Below, one piece after another: positions 49,646-58,227 of a DNA stretch of 64,000 nt; position 1 is the stretch's first letter; each line of letters begins with the position of its first letter. The stretch lies in NCBI RefSeq assembly GCF_001547895.1, contig NZ_AP014627.1:747501-811500 (forward strand), read 5' to 3'. The stretch comes from Pseudomonas sp. Os17 (GTDB taxonomy: Bacteria; Pseudomonadota; Gammaproteobacteria; Pseudomonadales; Pseudomonadaceae). The notes below the pieces were generated by a model, which was not told the origin of the DNA, did no database searches, and worked only from the letters and a program-made list of their open reading frames with translations. A program made the position numbers and the translations under genes.

Positions 49646-50611
49646 TCAGGCCTGCTCCAGCTCCCGGCGATAGGCGTAGGTGTCGGCAAAGCGCGACAGC
49701 AGGAATTCGGCGCAGGTGGTCACCGGGTACTTGGCCGGGTGCTCCGCGTCCTGGCAGCCGGGCAGGCATTCGATGCGGGTGTCCGGGTGCGGTTCGGCAA
49801 AGAACGGCATCGAGTAGCGGTCCACCCCCAGCGGGCTGATGACCCGGTGCGGGGTCGACAGGTAACGGTCGTTGCTCCAGCGCGCCATCATGTCGCCGAG
49901 GTTGACCACGAAGCTGCCTTCGATGGGCGGCGCATCGATCCACTGCCCCTGGACGTTGCGCACCTGCAAGCCACCGGCGGTGTCCTGGTAGAGCAGGGTG
50001 ATGCAGCCATAGTCGGTGTGGGCGCCGGCGCCTTGCTGTTCTTCGCTGCTGGCGGTGTGGCGCGGCGGGTAGTGGATCAGCCGCAGCACGCTGACCGGGT
50101 CCTGGAAGCGGCGGTCGAAGAAGTCGCGCTCGATGCCCAGGGCCAGGGTCATGGCCCGCAGCAGGGTCTGGGCCAGGGCCTGCATGTCCTGGTAGTGCTG
50201 CTCCATCAGGTCTTTCCAGCCGGGCAGGTGCGGGTGGCGGTTGGGGCCGCGCAGGGGCTTGTCCGCCACTACCTCGGGATGGTCATACGGCAGGTGCAGG
50301 CCCATGTCGAAGGTTTCCTTGAGGTCGCTGGGCTTGCCCGGGTCCAGTTGCTCGGTGGCGATGGCGCCGTAGCCGCGGTGGTGGCGGCTCTGGGTGATGT
50401 CGATCTTGAGTTTTTCGGCGCTGGGCAGGGCGAAGAAATGCTTGGCCATGGCCAGCAATTGCTCGATGCGTTGTGCGCTGATCGGGTGACCCTTGATGTA
50501 GAAGAAGCCCCACTCACGACAGGCGCGGTCGATCTGTTTGGCGACACTGTCCCAGCCTGGCTGGGCCTCCTGATACAGCGGGCTGATATCGATGATCGGC
50601 AGTTGATGCAT
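49646..50611 (-). CDS. 2-oxoglutarate/Fe(II) oxygenase, isopenicillin N synthase-like
   Basis: 321 aa. DIOX_N domain (LPIIDISPLYQ) and catalytic domain with the iron triad H198, D200 (AHTDYG) and H255 (STPHRV), and R265-x-S267 for 2-oxoglutarate. Similar to PA0147. No substrate is known to me; placed between adenine deaminase and a nucleoside-binding protein, it may oxidise a purine or a related heterocycle. 65 bp after the BMP gene, separated by a hairpin. Confidence 0.9.
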   Translation of the reverse strand: MHQLPIIDISPLYQEAQPGWDSVAKQIDRACREWGFFYIKGHPISAQRIEQLLAMAKHFFALPSAEKLKIDITQSRHHRGYGAIATEQLDPGKPSDLKETFDMGLHLPYDHPEVVADKPLRGPNRHPHLPGWKDLMEQHYQDMQALAQTLLRAMTLALGIERDFFDRRFQDPVSVLRLIHYPPRHTASSEEQQGAGAHTDYGCITLLYQDTAGGLQVRNVQGQWIDAPPIEGSFVVNLGDMMARWSNDRYLSTPHRVISPLGVDRYSMPFFAEPHPDTRIECLPGCQDAEHPAKYPVTTCAEFLLSRFADTYAYRRELEQA

Positions 50612-50641
50612 GAAATGGCTCCCATCCGGTTGACGGTCCGC

Positions 50642-50670
50642 CGTCGCTGCCGGATGTTCCGGCAGCGACG
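50642..50670 (-). other. Perfect 13-bp stem-loop between the BMP and 2OG oxygenase genes
   Basis: Arms CGTCGCTGCCGGA and TCCGGCAGCGACG with a 3-base loop. No T-run follows, so it is unlikely to be a full terminator. In the same position as stabilising hairpins behind other substrate-binding protein genes, and may let more binding protein be made than the downstream enzyme. Confidence 0.8.
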
Positions 50671-50676
50671 ACCAGC

Positions 50677-51759
50677 TTATTTGGGGAGGTCTGCCTTCAG
50701 GCCTTCGACGTAGTAGTTCATCGAGGCCAGTTCGGCATTGCTGGCGCTGACCCCCGCGGCGATTTTCTCGACCCCGGCCTGGTCCTTGATCGGGCCGGTG
50801 AACGGGTGGAACTCGCCGCTCTTGATGCTGGCGATGATCTGCTCGGCCTCGGTTTTCACCGGGGCCGGCAGCAGGTCGCTGAGGGGCAGCTCAACCGTAC
50901 CCTCTTTCAGGCCGCCCCAGTAGTCCTGGGATTTCCAGCTGTGATCGAGCACCCCCTGGGTGGCCTGGATGTAGTGCGGGGCCCAGTTGTTGACGATGGA
51001 GGTCAGCACCGCCTTGGGGCCGAAGTGGGCCATGTCCGAGGCGTAGCCCACCGCATACACGCCACGGCGTTCTGCGGCCTGGATCGGCGCCGGGCTGTCG
51101 GTGTGCTGGAAGATCACGTCGGCGCCCTGGTCGATCAGGGCGTTGGCGGCGTCGGCTTCCTTGCCCGGGTCGAACCAGGAGTTGACCCACACCACCTTGA
51201 TCTCGGTGCCCGGGTTGTACTTGTTCAGGGCCAGCTGGATGGCGTTGATGTCGCGGATCACCTCCGGGATCGGGAACGAGGCGACGTAGCCGATCTTCTT
51301 GCTCTTGGTCATCTTCGCCGCGAGAAAGCCGCCGACGTAACGCCCCTCGTAGGTGCGCGCCAGGTAGGTGCCAAGGTTCTTGTCCTGCTTGTAGCCGGTG
51401 GCGTGTTCGAAGGTCACCTTGGGGAACTGCTTGGCGACTTTCAGGGTGGGGTTCATGTAGCCGAAGGAGGTGGTGAAGATCAGGTCGTAGTTGTCCTTGG
51501 CCATGTTGCGGATCACCCGCTCGGCATCGGCGCCTTCGGCCACGTTCTCGACGTAGTTGGTCTTGATCTGCTCGCCGAACTTTTCCGCCAGGGCCTTGCG
51601 TCCCTGCTCATGCTGATAGGTCCAGCCGTGGTCGCCGATGGGGCCGATGTAGACGAAGCCGACCTTCAGCGGGTCGGCGGCGCTGGCGGTGAGACTGGCA
51701 CTCAGGCCGATGGCGGCGGCCAGGGCGCAGAGCAGCTTGTGCAACGGGCGTGTATGCAT
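50677..51759 (-). CDS. BMP-family ABC transporter substrate-binding protein (purine nucleoside)
   Basis: 360 aa. Sec signal peptide (LLCALAAAIGLSASLTASA, cleavage before ADPLKVGFVY). BMP/PnrA-like fold: GFVYIGPIGDHGWTYQHEQGR, TTSFGYMNPTLKVA and the end GVSASNAELASMNYYVEG. These proteins bind nucleosides in the periplasm and deliver them to BmpDE-type permeases; the permeases and ATPase are encoded 5.5 kb upstream on the same strand (57301-60910). ATG at 51759 gives a normal signal peptide. Confidence 0.92.
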   Translation of the reverse strand: MHTRPLHKLLCALAAAIGLSASLTASAADPLKVGFVYIGPIGDHGWTYQHEQGRKALAEKFGEQIKTNYVENVAEGADAERVIRNMAKDNYDLIFTTSFGYMNPTLKVAKQFPKVTFEHATGYKQDKNLGTYLARTYEGRYVGGFLAAKMTKSKKIGYVASFPIPEVIRDINAIQLALNKYNPGTEIKVVWVNSWFDPGKEADAANALIDQGADVIFQHTDSPAPIQAAERRGVYAVGYASDMAHFGPKAVLTSIVNNWAPHYIQATQGVLDHSWKSQDYWGGLKEGTVELPLSDLLPAPVKTEAEQIIASIKSGEFHPFTGPIKDQAGVEKIAAGVSASNAELASMNYYVEGLKADLPK

Positions 51760-51894
51760 GAATGGAAGCTCCATCTTGTTGTGAGGGGGGCGGGCGGCAA
51801 ACGCTGCAGGCCAATGCAAATAGCTGACCAACAGGACAACAAAGATGGCGGTGCGCCGGCGAGGCGGTTTCTACGGGGGCTTTGGGGCGCGCTT

Positions 51895-51952
51895 TTCGCT
51901 GGCAAGCCAGCTCCTACGGGGCTGGAATGTTGGAGCCGGCTTGCCGGCGAAG
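51895..51952. repeat. Degenerate inverted pair of REP-like elements
   Basis: TTCGCTGGCAAGCCAGCTCC and, inverted, GGAGCCGGCTTGCCGGCGAA; a variant of the family at 48455 with CAAGC in place of CCAGC. Confidence 0.78.
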
Positions 51953-51995
51953 GGCTTTCAAGATCCAACCCGGTGCGCGGTGCCTGAGGCTGGTG

Positions 51996-52021
51996 CACTA
52001 ACATGCAACGAAACGTTAGTG
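51996..52021. promoter_or_regulatory. Inverted repeat upstream of chaA
   Basis: Arms CACTAAC and GTTAGTG around 12 bases. Lies 60 bp before the chaA start, in the right place for an operator or a 5'-leader hairpin. No T-run. Confidence 0.5.
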
Positions 52022-52081
52022 ACCCGAAGCAGTCTTTTACTCATCTCCTGTACTCGTTTTTATTTCCGTCAAAGGACTGCA

Positions 52082-53170
52082 ATGTTCACTTCCCTCAAGC
52101 AAGAACAGTTTTTGCTGCTTGCGCTGCTGGCGGCCGTGGCCGCCTATCCCCTGGAACACCTGTTGCTCAATAGCGGCCAAGGCATCGCCCTGATGGCCGG
52201 GTTGGTGCTGATCGGCTTTATCGTCATCGCCTCGATGCGCGTCGCCCATCACGCCGAACTGCTGGCGGAAAAGGTCGGCGACCCCTACGGCACCATGATC
52301 CTGACCCTGGCCGCTGTGTTGGTGGAGGTGGTGATCCTGGCCATCATGATGAGCAACGAAGCCTCGCCGACCCTGGTGCGCGACACCATCTATTCGGCGG
52401 TGATGCTGGACATCAACGGCATCCTCGGCCTGGCCGCGCTGATGGGCGGCATCAAGCACGGCGAGCAGCCCTACAACGACGATTCGGCGCGCACCTACAG
52501 CGTGATGATCCTCACCGCCATGGGCGTGTCGATGGTGGTGCCGGAGTTCATCCCCGAGGCCGACTGGAAGGTCTACTCGGCCTTCACCATCGGTGCGATG
52601 GTGGTGCTCTACACCCTGTTCCTGCGCATGCAGGTCGGGCCCCACAGTTACTTCTTCAGCTACAGCTACCCGGAAAAGCGCCGCAGTAAAGAGGCCCAGG
52701 AACAACCCCAGGCCATCAACCTGGCCTGGAGCATCGGCATCCTGGTGTTCGGCGTGGTGGTGATCGGCGCCTTGGCCGAGGTGATGTCCAAGACCCTGGA
52801 CCTGGGGCTGGAAGGCACGGGCGCACCGCCGGTGATCACGGCGATCCTGGTGGCGGCCATTTCCGCTGCGCCGGAAATTCTCACCGCCCTGCGCGCGGCC
52901 CTGGCCAACCGCATGCAGTCGGTGGTCAACGTGGCCCTGGGCGCGTCCCTGTCGACGGTGATCCTCACGGTGCCGGTGATGGAGGCCATGGCCCTGTACA
53001 CCGGCCAGCCGTTCCAGATGGCCATGACCCCGGTGCAGACGGTGATGGTGTTCATCACCCTGATCGTCAGCGCGATCAACCTCAACGACGGTGAAACCAA
53101 CGCCATCGAGGGCATGACTCACTTCGTGCTGTTTGCCACCTTCATCATGCTGTCGCTGCTGGGTCTTTAA
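52082..53170 (+). CDS. chaA: Ca2+(Na+,K+)/H+ antiporter ChaA
   Basis: 362 aa, about 11 transmembrane helices. CAX-family repeats with acidic motifs: GTMILTLAAVLVEVVILAIMMSNE (alpha-1) and TAILVAAISAAPEILTALRAA (alpha-2), and a cytoplasmic loop (YPEKRRSKEAQEQPQ) in the middle. Length as E. coli ChaA (366). Extrudes Ca2+ or Na+/K+ in exchange for protons. AAAGGA upstream of the ATG. Its 3' end overlaps that of the convergent SUMF1-like gene by 4 bp. Confidence 0.93.
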   Translation: MFTSLKQEQFLLLALLAAVAAYPLEHLLLNSGQGIALMAGLVLIGFIVIASMRVAHHAELLAEKVGDPYGTMILTLAAVLVEVVILAIMMSNEASPTLVRDTIYSAVMLDINGILGLAALMGGIKHGEQPYNDDSARTYSVMILTAMGVSMVVPEFIPEADWKVYSAFTIGAMVVLYTLFLRMQVGPHSYFFSYSYPEKRRSKEAQEQPQAINLAWSIGILVFGVVVIGALAEVMSKTLDLGLEGTGAPPVITAILVAAISAAPEILTALRAALANRMQSVVNVALGASLSTVILTVPVMEAMALYTGQPFQMAMTPVQTVMVFITLIVSAINLNDGETNAIEGMTHFVLFATFIMLSLLGL

Positions 53171-54174
53171 AGCGGCTGCGCTGACTGGATGGCACAGCGA
53201 AAGCTGACTCCGGGGGCATTCCAGGCCGCGAGTGCCCCCCAGCTCCAACGACGCACGGTGCTGGCCGAGGGCGAAAAGGTCGGGTCGTTGGCATTTACGT
53301 TGTTGGCGCCCCGTTGCGCCCGATAAATGCCTGTTTCAGGCCCTTGCGGGTTCTCCACGGGAGACTCGCGATAGTAGTGTTTATCGTACCAATCGTTGAC
53401 CCATTCACTGGCGTTGCCGGTGAGGTTGTAGAGGCCCAGCGGATTGGGCACGAACCTATGCACGGCGAAGGTTTCGTTGTCGTCAGGGGCCGGGAAGTTG
53501 CGGCCGTAATCCAGATTGCCATTGTCGGTGGCGAACATCACCGGTTGGCCGCGGTTGCGCGCCGCATATTCCCATTGGGCCTCGGTGGGTAGATCGACGG
53601 GATAGCCGCTGAGCTCTGCCAGCCAGCCGCAGTAATCCTTGGCTTCTTGCCATTCTTTAGACGCCGGGGCGGGCAGGTTTGCCTGGTAAAGGTGCTTCAT
53701 CTCGGCGATTTCGCGCAGTTTTGCGTCGAACGGCGGCTTGCCTTGCGCGAGGAAGAACAGATCGAAATCGCCCAGGGTGGTTTGCAACGAGGACAGGTAA
53801 TAGCTGCTCAATTTGACCGGATGAACGAAGTCGTCATCGACCTCGAGGCTGATCCGCTCCATTTTTTCCGGGGCCACGCCACAGGGCCATTGGCACAAGG
53901 CCTGTGGGTCGAAGCCACGGGGCCAGCCGAAATCGCCCATCTGGAATTCGCCCCCTTCAATCAACACCATGTTGTCCAGCGAGCGGACCACTGTGTTGAG
54001 TACGGCCTCGCGGTTTTGTGGGGACAGATTCGGGTATTTACGGCTGATGGTCGACGCAATTTCTGCCACTTTTTCAGCTGACAGCACGTTGCTGGGCGGG
54101 CCAGCAACCTCCTGTTTCTCGCAGCCTGAAATCAGCAGCGCGACGCAGAGCGCCAGTCCGTACTTTGGTTTCAC
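53167..54174 (-). CDS. SUMF1/formylglycine-generating-enzyme-like lipoprotein
   Basis: 335 aa. Lipoprotein signal with lipobox LISGC. An N-terminal helical part (30-65) is followed by a FGE-sulfatase (SUMF1/EgtB/PvdO) domain: MVLIEGGEFQMGDFG, DLPTEAQWEYAARNRG, NLTGNASEWVNDWY, and VRRWSWGALAAWNAPGVSFRCA at the end. The Cys pair used by true formylglycine enzymes is not evident, so catalysis is doubtful; it may bind carbohydrate or protein. Base use is less GC-rich than the neighbours. Ends overlap with chaA. Confidence 0.87.
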   Translation of the reverse strand: MKPKYGLALCVALLISGCEKQEVAGPPSNVLSAEKVAEIASTISRKYPNLSPQNREAVLNTVVRSLDNMVLIEGGEFQMGDFGWPRGFDPQALCQWPCGVAPEKMERISLEVDDDFVHPVKLSSYYLSSLQTTLGDFDLFFLAQGKPPFDAKLREIAEMKHLYQANLPAPASKEWQEAKDYCGWLAELSGYPVDLPTEAQWEYAARNRGQPVMFATDNGNLDYGRNFPAPDDNETFAVHRFVPNPLGLYNLTGNASEWVNDWYDKHYYRESPVENPQGPETGIYRAQRGANNVNANDPTFSPSASTVRRWSWGALAAWNAPGVSFRCAIQSAQPL

Positions 54175-54285
54175 GTAATGTCCCTATAGCGGTTCGTTCG
54201 AGGGCGGAAACTAACATGTTTCCTCAATCCGATTCCGCTTAAGGCGCAGGCGAGGGATCGGGTCCCTCGCCGTTGGACTCAACGA

Positions 54286-55644
54286 TCAGCTACCGGCGAT
54301 CAACTGCCGGGCCGCCTGGCTGTGATCGGCGATCAGGTTTTTCAGGTCCAGCCCTTCGACCTGGCCATCAATCACCCGCCACTGGCCGCCGATCATGACC
54401 CGATCCGCCCGATCCGCGCCGCACAACAGCAGTGCCGAAACCGGATCATGGCTGCCCGAGAAACGCAGTTCATCGAGCTTGAACAACGCCAGGTCCGCCT
54501 GCTTGCCCACCGCCAGCTCGCCGATGTCGGTGCGGCCCAGCAGGCTCGCCGAACCCCGGGTCGCCCAGCCCAGTACCCGCTCCGGGGTGATCTTCTCGGC
54601 GCCGTAGCGCAGGCGCTGGATGTACAGCGCCTGCCGCGCTTCGAGGATCATGTTCGACGCATCGTTGGACGCCGAACCGTCCACGCCCAAGCCCAGGGGC
54701 GCGCCGGCGTCGGTCAGCTCGATGCTGGGGCAGATGCCGGAGGCCAGGCGCATGTTCGAACTCGGGCAATGGCAGATGCCGGTGCCGGCAGCGCCCAGGC
54801 GGGCGATTTCATCCGGGTTGAAGTGGATGCCGTGGGCCAGCCAGGTACGCGGACCGAGCCAGCCGACGCTGTCCAGGTAATCCACGGTGCGCAGGCCGAA
54901 GCGCTGCAGGCAGAAGTCTTCTTCGTCGAGGGTTTCGGCGAGGTGAGTGTGCAGGCGCACATCGAGTCCGTTGGCCAGTTCGGCGCTGGCCGACATGATT
55001 TCCGGGGTCACCGAGAACGGCGAGCACGGCGCCAGGGCGATCTGGATTTGCGCGCCGTCGCCACGCTCGTGGTACTGGCGAATCAGGCGCTGACTGTCGT
55101 CGAGAATCACCTGGCCTTCCTGCACGGTCTGTTGCGGTGGCAGGCCGCCGTCCTTTTCGCCCAGGCTCATGGAACCGCGGGTGAGCATGGCGCGCATGCC
55201 CAGTTCACGCACGCTTTCGACTTGCACGTCGATGGCGTTTTCCAGGCCGTCGGGAAACAGGTAGTGATGGTCGGCGGCGGTGGTGCAACCGGAGAGTAGC
55301 AGTTCGGCCAGCGCCACTTTGGTGGCCAGGGCGAGCTTTTCCGGGGTCAGCCGGGCCCAGACCGGGTACAGGGTCTTGAGCCAGGGGAACAGCGGCTGGT
55401 TGACCACCGGCGCCCAGGCCCGGGTCAGGGTTTGGTAGAAGTGATGATGGGTGTTGATCAGGCCCGGCAGCAACACGTGCTCGCGGGCATCGAAGACCTG
55501 CTGGCAGGGGCTTGCAGGCTGTTGGCCCTGGCCCAGCACTTCAACGATCAGACCGTCTTGCAGCACCAGGCCGCCACGGGCGTCGAGGGCATTGCCGGTG
55601 AAGATGGCCAGGGGATTTTTTAACCAGGTACGGGTCGCAGGCAT
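54286..55644 (-). CDS. 8-oxoguanine deaminase (amidohydrolase)
   Basis: 452 aa. Amidohydrolase with metal ligands H66/H68 (NTHHHFYQ), His in LHTHLAETLDEED, His in AHGIHF, and Asp in LGVDGSASND. The P. aeruginosa counterpart Pa0142 was shown to deaminate 8-oxoguanine to uric acid; I assign this function from strong overall resemblance and the purine context. ATG at 55644 chosen (AGAGGAG upstream); the open frame continues to 55812 without family similarity. Isoguanine or hydroxyatrazine-type substrates are less likely. Confidence 0.9.
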   Translation of the reverse strand: MPATRTWLKNPLAIFTGNALDARGGLVLQDGLIVEVLGQGQQPASPCQQVFDAREHVLLPGLINTHHHFYQTLTRAWAPVVNQPLFPWLKTLYPVWARLTPEKLALATKVALAELLLSGCTTAADHHYLFPDGLENAIDVQVESVRELGMRAMLTRGSMSLGEKDGGLPPQQTVQEGQVILDDSQRLIRQYHERGDGAQIQIALAPCSPFSVTPEIMSASAELANGLDVRLHTHLAETLDEEDFCLQRFGLRTVDYLDSVGWLGPRTWLAHGIHFNPDEIARLGAAGTGICHCPSSNMRLASGICPSIELTDAGAPLGLGVDGSASNDASNMILEARQALYIQRLRYGAEKITPERVLGWATRGSASLLGRTDIGELAVGKQADLALFKLDELRFSGSHDPVSALLLCGADRADRVMIGGQWRVIDGQVEGLDLKNLIADHSQAARQLIAGS

Positions 55645-55848
55645 GGTGGCCGGCTCCTCTGAAAGTGGGTTCAGGTTAGCCAGCTCAGTGTTGCCCTGTC
55701 TGCTGATCCAGGGTCGCCGCAAGGGGCGAGGTGCGCAGTCTAGCGAAAGATTTGCCGGGGGACAAAACTTGCCGTTTGCCCCCCGTTGCAGCGCCTTGGC
55801 AGCGCTGTGCAAGCACTGCCTGGGACACTGGTTGCAGGGGTTGCGGGC

Positions 55849-56532
55849 TTACCAGGGGATGGTTTCGCCCTTGTAGTTGACGAAGTGATGCCCGCCCTTG
55901 CCGGTGTAGGCATTGACCTGGGCGATCAGCCCGCGGGTGCTGGTTTCCACGTCGATGTCGGCACCTTCGCCGCCCATGTCGGTCTTCACCCAGCCCGGGT
56001 GCAGCGAGAGCACGGTCAGCTTCTGTTGCAGCTGGGTGACGAAGCTGTTGGTCATGGAGTTCAGCGCCGCCTTGCTGGCCTTGTACAGCGCCAGTTCCGG
56101 AGCATCCGGCATGGTCACGCTGCCCAGCACCGAACTCATGAACGCCAGCACGCCGCTGTCCTTGCGGATCTGCCCGACAAAGCGCTGGGCCAGGTTGATT
56201 GGCGCCACGGCGTTGGTGAAGAACAGTTGGCCGACTTCGGCCAGGGTCGCGTGGCCCGGCAACTGGTTGTCCGGGCCCTTGACCCCGGCGTTGACGAACA
56301 GCAGGTCGAACACCTGATCCTTGAGCTTGTGGCTGAGGGCGATCACGGCTTGCTGATCGTCCATGTCCAGCTGCTCGATCTGCACCTTGCCCAACGCTTG
56401 CAGGGCCTCGGCCTTGTGCGGGTTGCGCACGGTGGCAGTGACCTGCCAGCCGTCTTCGAGCAGGCGCTGGACCAGGCCGAGGCCCAGGCCCCGGGAAGCG
56501 CCGATGATCAGAGCGGTTTTTGCCGTGGACAT
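55849..56532 (-). CDS. Short-chain dehydrogenase/reductase, C-factor-like
   Basis: 227 aa classical SDR. NAD(P) motif IIGASRGLGLGL, NAG in FVNAGVKGP, catalytic Ser in MSSVLGS and Tyr-x-x-x-Lys in LYKASKAAL, HPGWVKTDMGG. Related to CsgA-like SDRs of unknown substrate. Ribosome site AAGGAG. Lies directly downstream of the decayed merR gene and so might once have been under its control. Confidence 0.9.
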   Translation of the reverse strand: MSTAKTALIIGASRGLGLGLVQRLLEDGWQVTATVRNPHKAEALQALGKVQIEQLDMDDQQAVIALSHKLKDQVFDLLFVNAGVKGPDNQLPGHATLAEVGQLFFTNAVAPINLAQRFVGQIRKDSGVLAFMSSVLGSVTMPDAPELALYKASKAALNSMTNSFVTQLQQKLTVLSLHPGWVKTDMGGEGADIDVETSTRGLIAQVNAYTGKGGHHFVNYKGETIPW

Positions 56533-56565
56533 GAGGAGGCTCCTTGAGAAATGAGGATCACGGAT

Positions 56566-56784
56566 TCAATGGACAGGCTTGGCCGAGCCGCGGTTGCAGC
56601 GCCTGGCGCAAGTGCCCCGGTTCGCTTGCGCGGTCTTGATGCCGAGCCGCAATGACCGCCTCTCGGGCGGACAGTCGCGACACCTTTTGGCGCTGCGCGG
56701 GGACGCGGCCAGCCCGCGTCGCGGGTCGAAGCTCAGGGTGTGGTGGCTGACGGCGCAGGCGGCGGCCAGTTGTGCAATGCGCAT
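56566..56784 (-). pseudogene. Decayed MerR-family regulator
   Basis: From the ATG at 56784 the frame reads MRIAQLAAACAVSHHTL, then SFDPRRGLAASPRSA, CRDCPPE and IKTAQA: recognisable pieces of a MerR HTH domain (normally VSHDTLRFYERRGLL, RSANGYRDYPPE, IKTAQALGF). Key residues are changed and, after about residue 50, the MerR-like sequence continues in another frame (GHLRQALQPRLGQ). The dimerisation helix and effector part are missing. It faces a MerR-type operator at 56804. I judge it a non-functional remnant. Confidence 0.72.
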
Positions 56785-56803
56785 GCGTGGGGCTCGAAAG
56801 GGC

Positions 56804-56834
56804 TTGACCCTGGAGCATACTCCAGGCTTTAGCC
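56804..56834 (+). promoter_or_regulatory. MerR-type operator/promoter
   Basis: TTGACC (56804-56809) overlaps a perfect palindrome CCTGGAG-CATA-CTCCAGG (56809-56826); TTAGCC follows with a 19-base spacer. This stretched promoter with a central dyad is the hallmark of MerR-regulated genes. It reads rightward to the 145-aa membrane protein gene. Its expected regulator next door is a pseudogene. Confidence 0.82.
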
Positions 56835-56866
56835 TGCGCGCTCCTTGAATCGATGGAGCGACATCT

Positions 56867-57304
56867 ATGTGGACGACCGAGCAGTATCGGACATTGGTCC
56901 GGGCCAGCGGCTGGTATGACTTGCTGATGACCCTGGCCTTTGTCACCCCCTGGAGTTTCATGGCCCTGCACGGGTTGCTACAGGACACGGCCCAGGCCTT
57001 GCACCTGGCGGGCAGCCTGCCGCCTTTCGAACCGACCCACCTGTTGATGGCCAACCTGATGGGCTCGATTGTCTGTGTGTGGGCGGTGCTGCGGATTCGC
57101 GATCCGCAGCAGGCGTTTGGCCGATATGACGCGGTGGGACGCATCCTTTTCGCCAGCTGGCAGCTTTATGCCCTGATGCACGGCGCCACGGCGCTGCTCT
57201 GGGGGATCCTGTTGTTCGAGCTGGCCTGGTGCGTGGCGCAGTTGCTGCCGGTCAAAAGCGTCGTTGGCAAGCCGGCTGCAGCGGGGCGCGTGCCGGTCAT
57301 CTAA
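56867..57304 (+). CDS. Small integral membrane protein of unknown function
   Basis: 145 aa with four hydrophobic segments (about 17-37, 58-77, 90-110, 112-128). No family recognised with confidence. GGAG lies 10 bases before the ATG and a MerR-type promoter is 33-60 bp upstream, which supports it as a real, formerly regulated gene. Its 3' end overlaps the 3' end of the convergent permease gene by 4 bp. Confidence 0.8.
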   Translation: MWTTEQYRTLVRASGWYDLLMTLAFVTPWSFMALHGLLQDTAQALHLAGSLPPFEPTHLLMANLMGSIVCVWAVLRIRDPQQAFGRYDAVGRILFASWQLYALMHGATALLWGILLFELAWCVAQLLPVKSVVGKPAAAGRVPVI

Positions 57305-58227
57305 TGGCCCGCCTGCCATGGCTGGCCCAGGGACACCGGTGCGTACAGGCGAGTGCGCAAGGCGTCCCTGGACAGCAGCACCAGCACCAGGATGGTCGCG
57401 GCATAGGGCAGCATCGCCAGCAGGTTGGCCGGAATCGCCAGCCCCAGGCCCTGGGCCACCAGGTGCAGGATGCTGGCCAGGCCGAACAGGTAGGCGCCGA
57501 GCAACAGGCGCCACACGCGCCAGCTGGCGAACACCACCAGGGCCAGGGCGATCCAGCCGCGACCGGCGCTCATGTTCTCGGCCCACATCGGCGTGTAGGC
57601 CAGGGACAGGTAGGCCCCGGCCAGCCCGGCCATGGCGCCGCCGAACAGCACTGCGAGCGTCCGCACCCGCAGCACCGGCAGGCCCATGGCACTGGCGGCG
57701 TCGGGGTTTTCGCCGACGGCCTGGATGATCAGGCCGATCCGGCTCTTGAGGATGACCCAGGCCACCAGGGCGAACAGGACGAAGGACAGGTACACCAGCG
57801 GGTCCTGGGCGAACAGCATGCGGCCGATCAGCGGGATGTCGCTGAGCAACGGCAGTGCCAGGGGTTCGAATCCGGTCAGGGGCTTGCCGACCCAGGCCGC
57901 GCCGACAAAGCTCGACAGGCCGACGCCGAAAATGCTCAGGGCCAGTCCGGTGGCCACCTGATTGGCGTTGAACACCAGGGCCACCAGGGCGAACAGCGCC
58001 GACAGCAGCATGCCCGCCGCCATCGCCAGCAGTACCCCGAGCCACAGCTGCCCGCTGTTGAGGGCGACGATAAACCCCACCACCGCGCCGAACAGCATCA
58101 TGCCTTCCTGGCCGAGGTTGAGAACCCCGCTTTTTTCACAGATCAGCTCCCCCAGGGCCACCAGCAGCAAGGGCGTGCCGCAGCGGACCATGGCGTAGAA
58201 GATGTTGCTCAGCAGATCGATGTCCAT
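57301..58227 (-). CDS. ABC transporter permease (nucleoside/BMP type), second subunit
   Basis: 308 aa, about 8-9 transmembrane helices, branched-chain/ribose-type permease family (BPD_transp_2). Start GELICEKSGVLNLGQEGMML is characteristic of the BmpE/YufQ-like subunit, with VGENPDAASAMGLPV as the coupling segment. Its ATG overlaps the stop of the other permease gene by one base (TGATG). Works with 58227-59333, the ATPase at 59345 and the BMP binding protein at 50677. Confidence 0.93.
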   Translation of the reverse strand: MDIDLLSNIFYAMVRCGTPLLLVALGELICEKSGVLNLGQEGMMLFGAVVGFIVALNSGQLWLGVLLAMAAGMLLSALFALVALVFNANQVATGLALSIFGVGLSSFVGAAWVGKPLTGFEPLALPLLSDIPLIGRMLFAQDPLVYLSFVLFALVAWVILKSRIGLIIQAVGENPDAASAMGLPVLRVRTLAVLFGGAMAGLAGAYLSLAYTPMWAENMSAGRGWIALALVVFASWRVWRLLLGAYLFGLASILHLVAQGLGLAIPANLLAMLPYAATILVLVLLSRDALRTRLYAPVSLGQPWQAGH

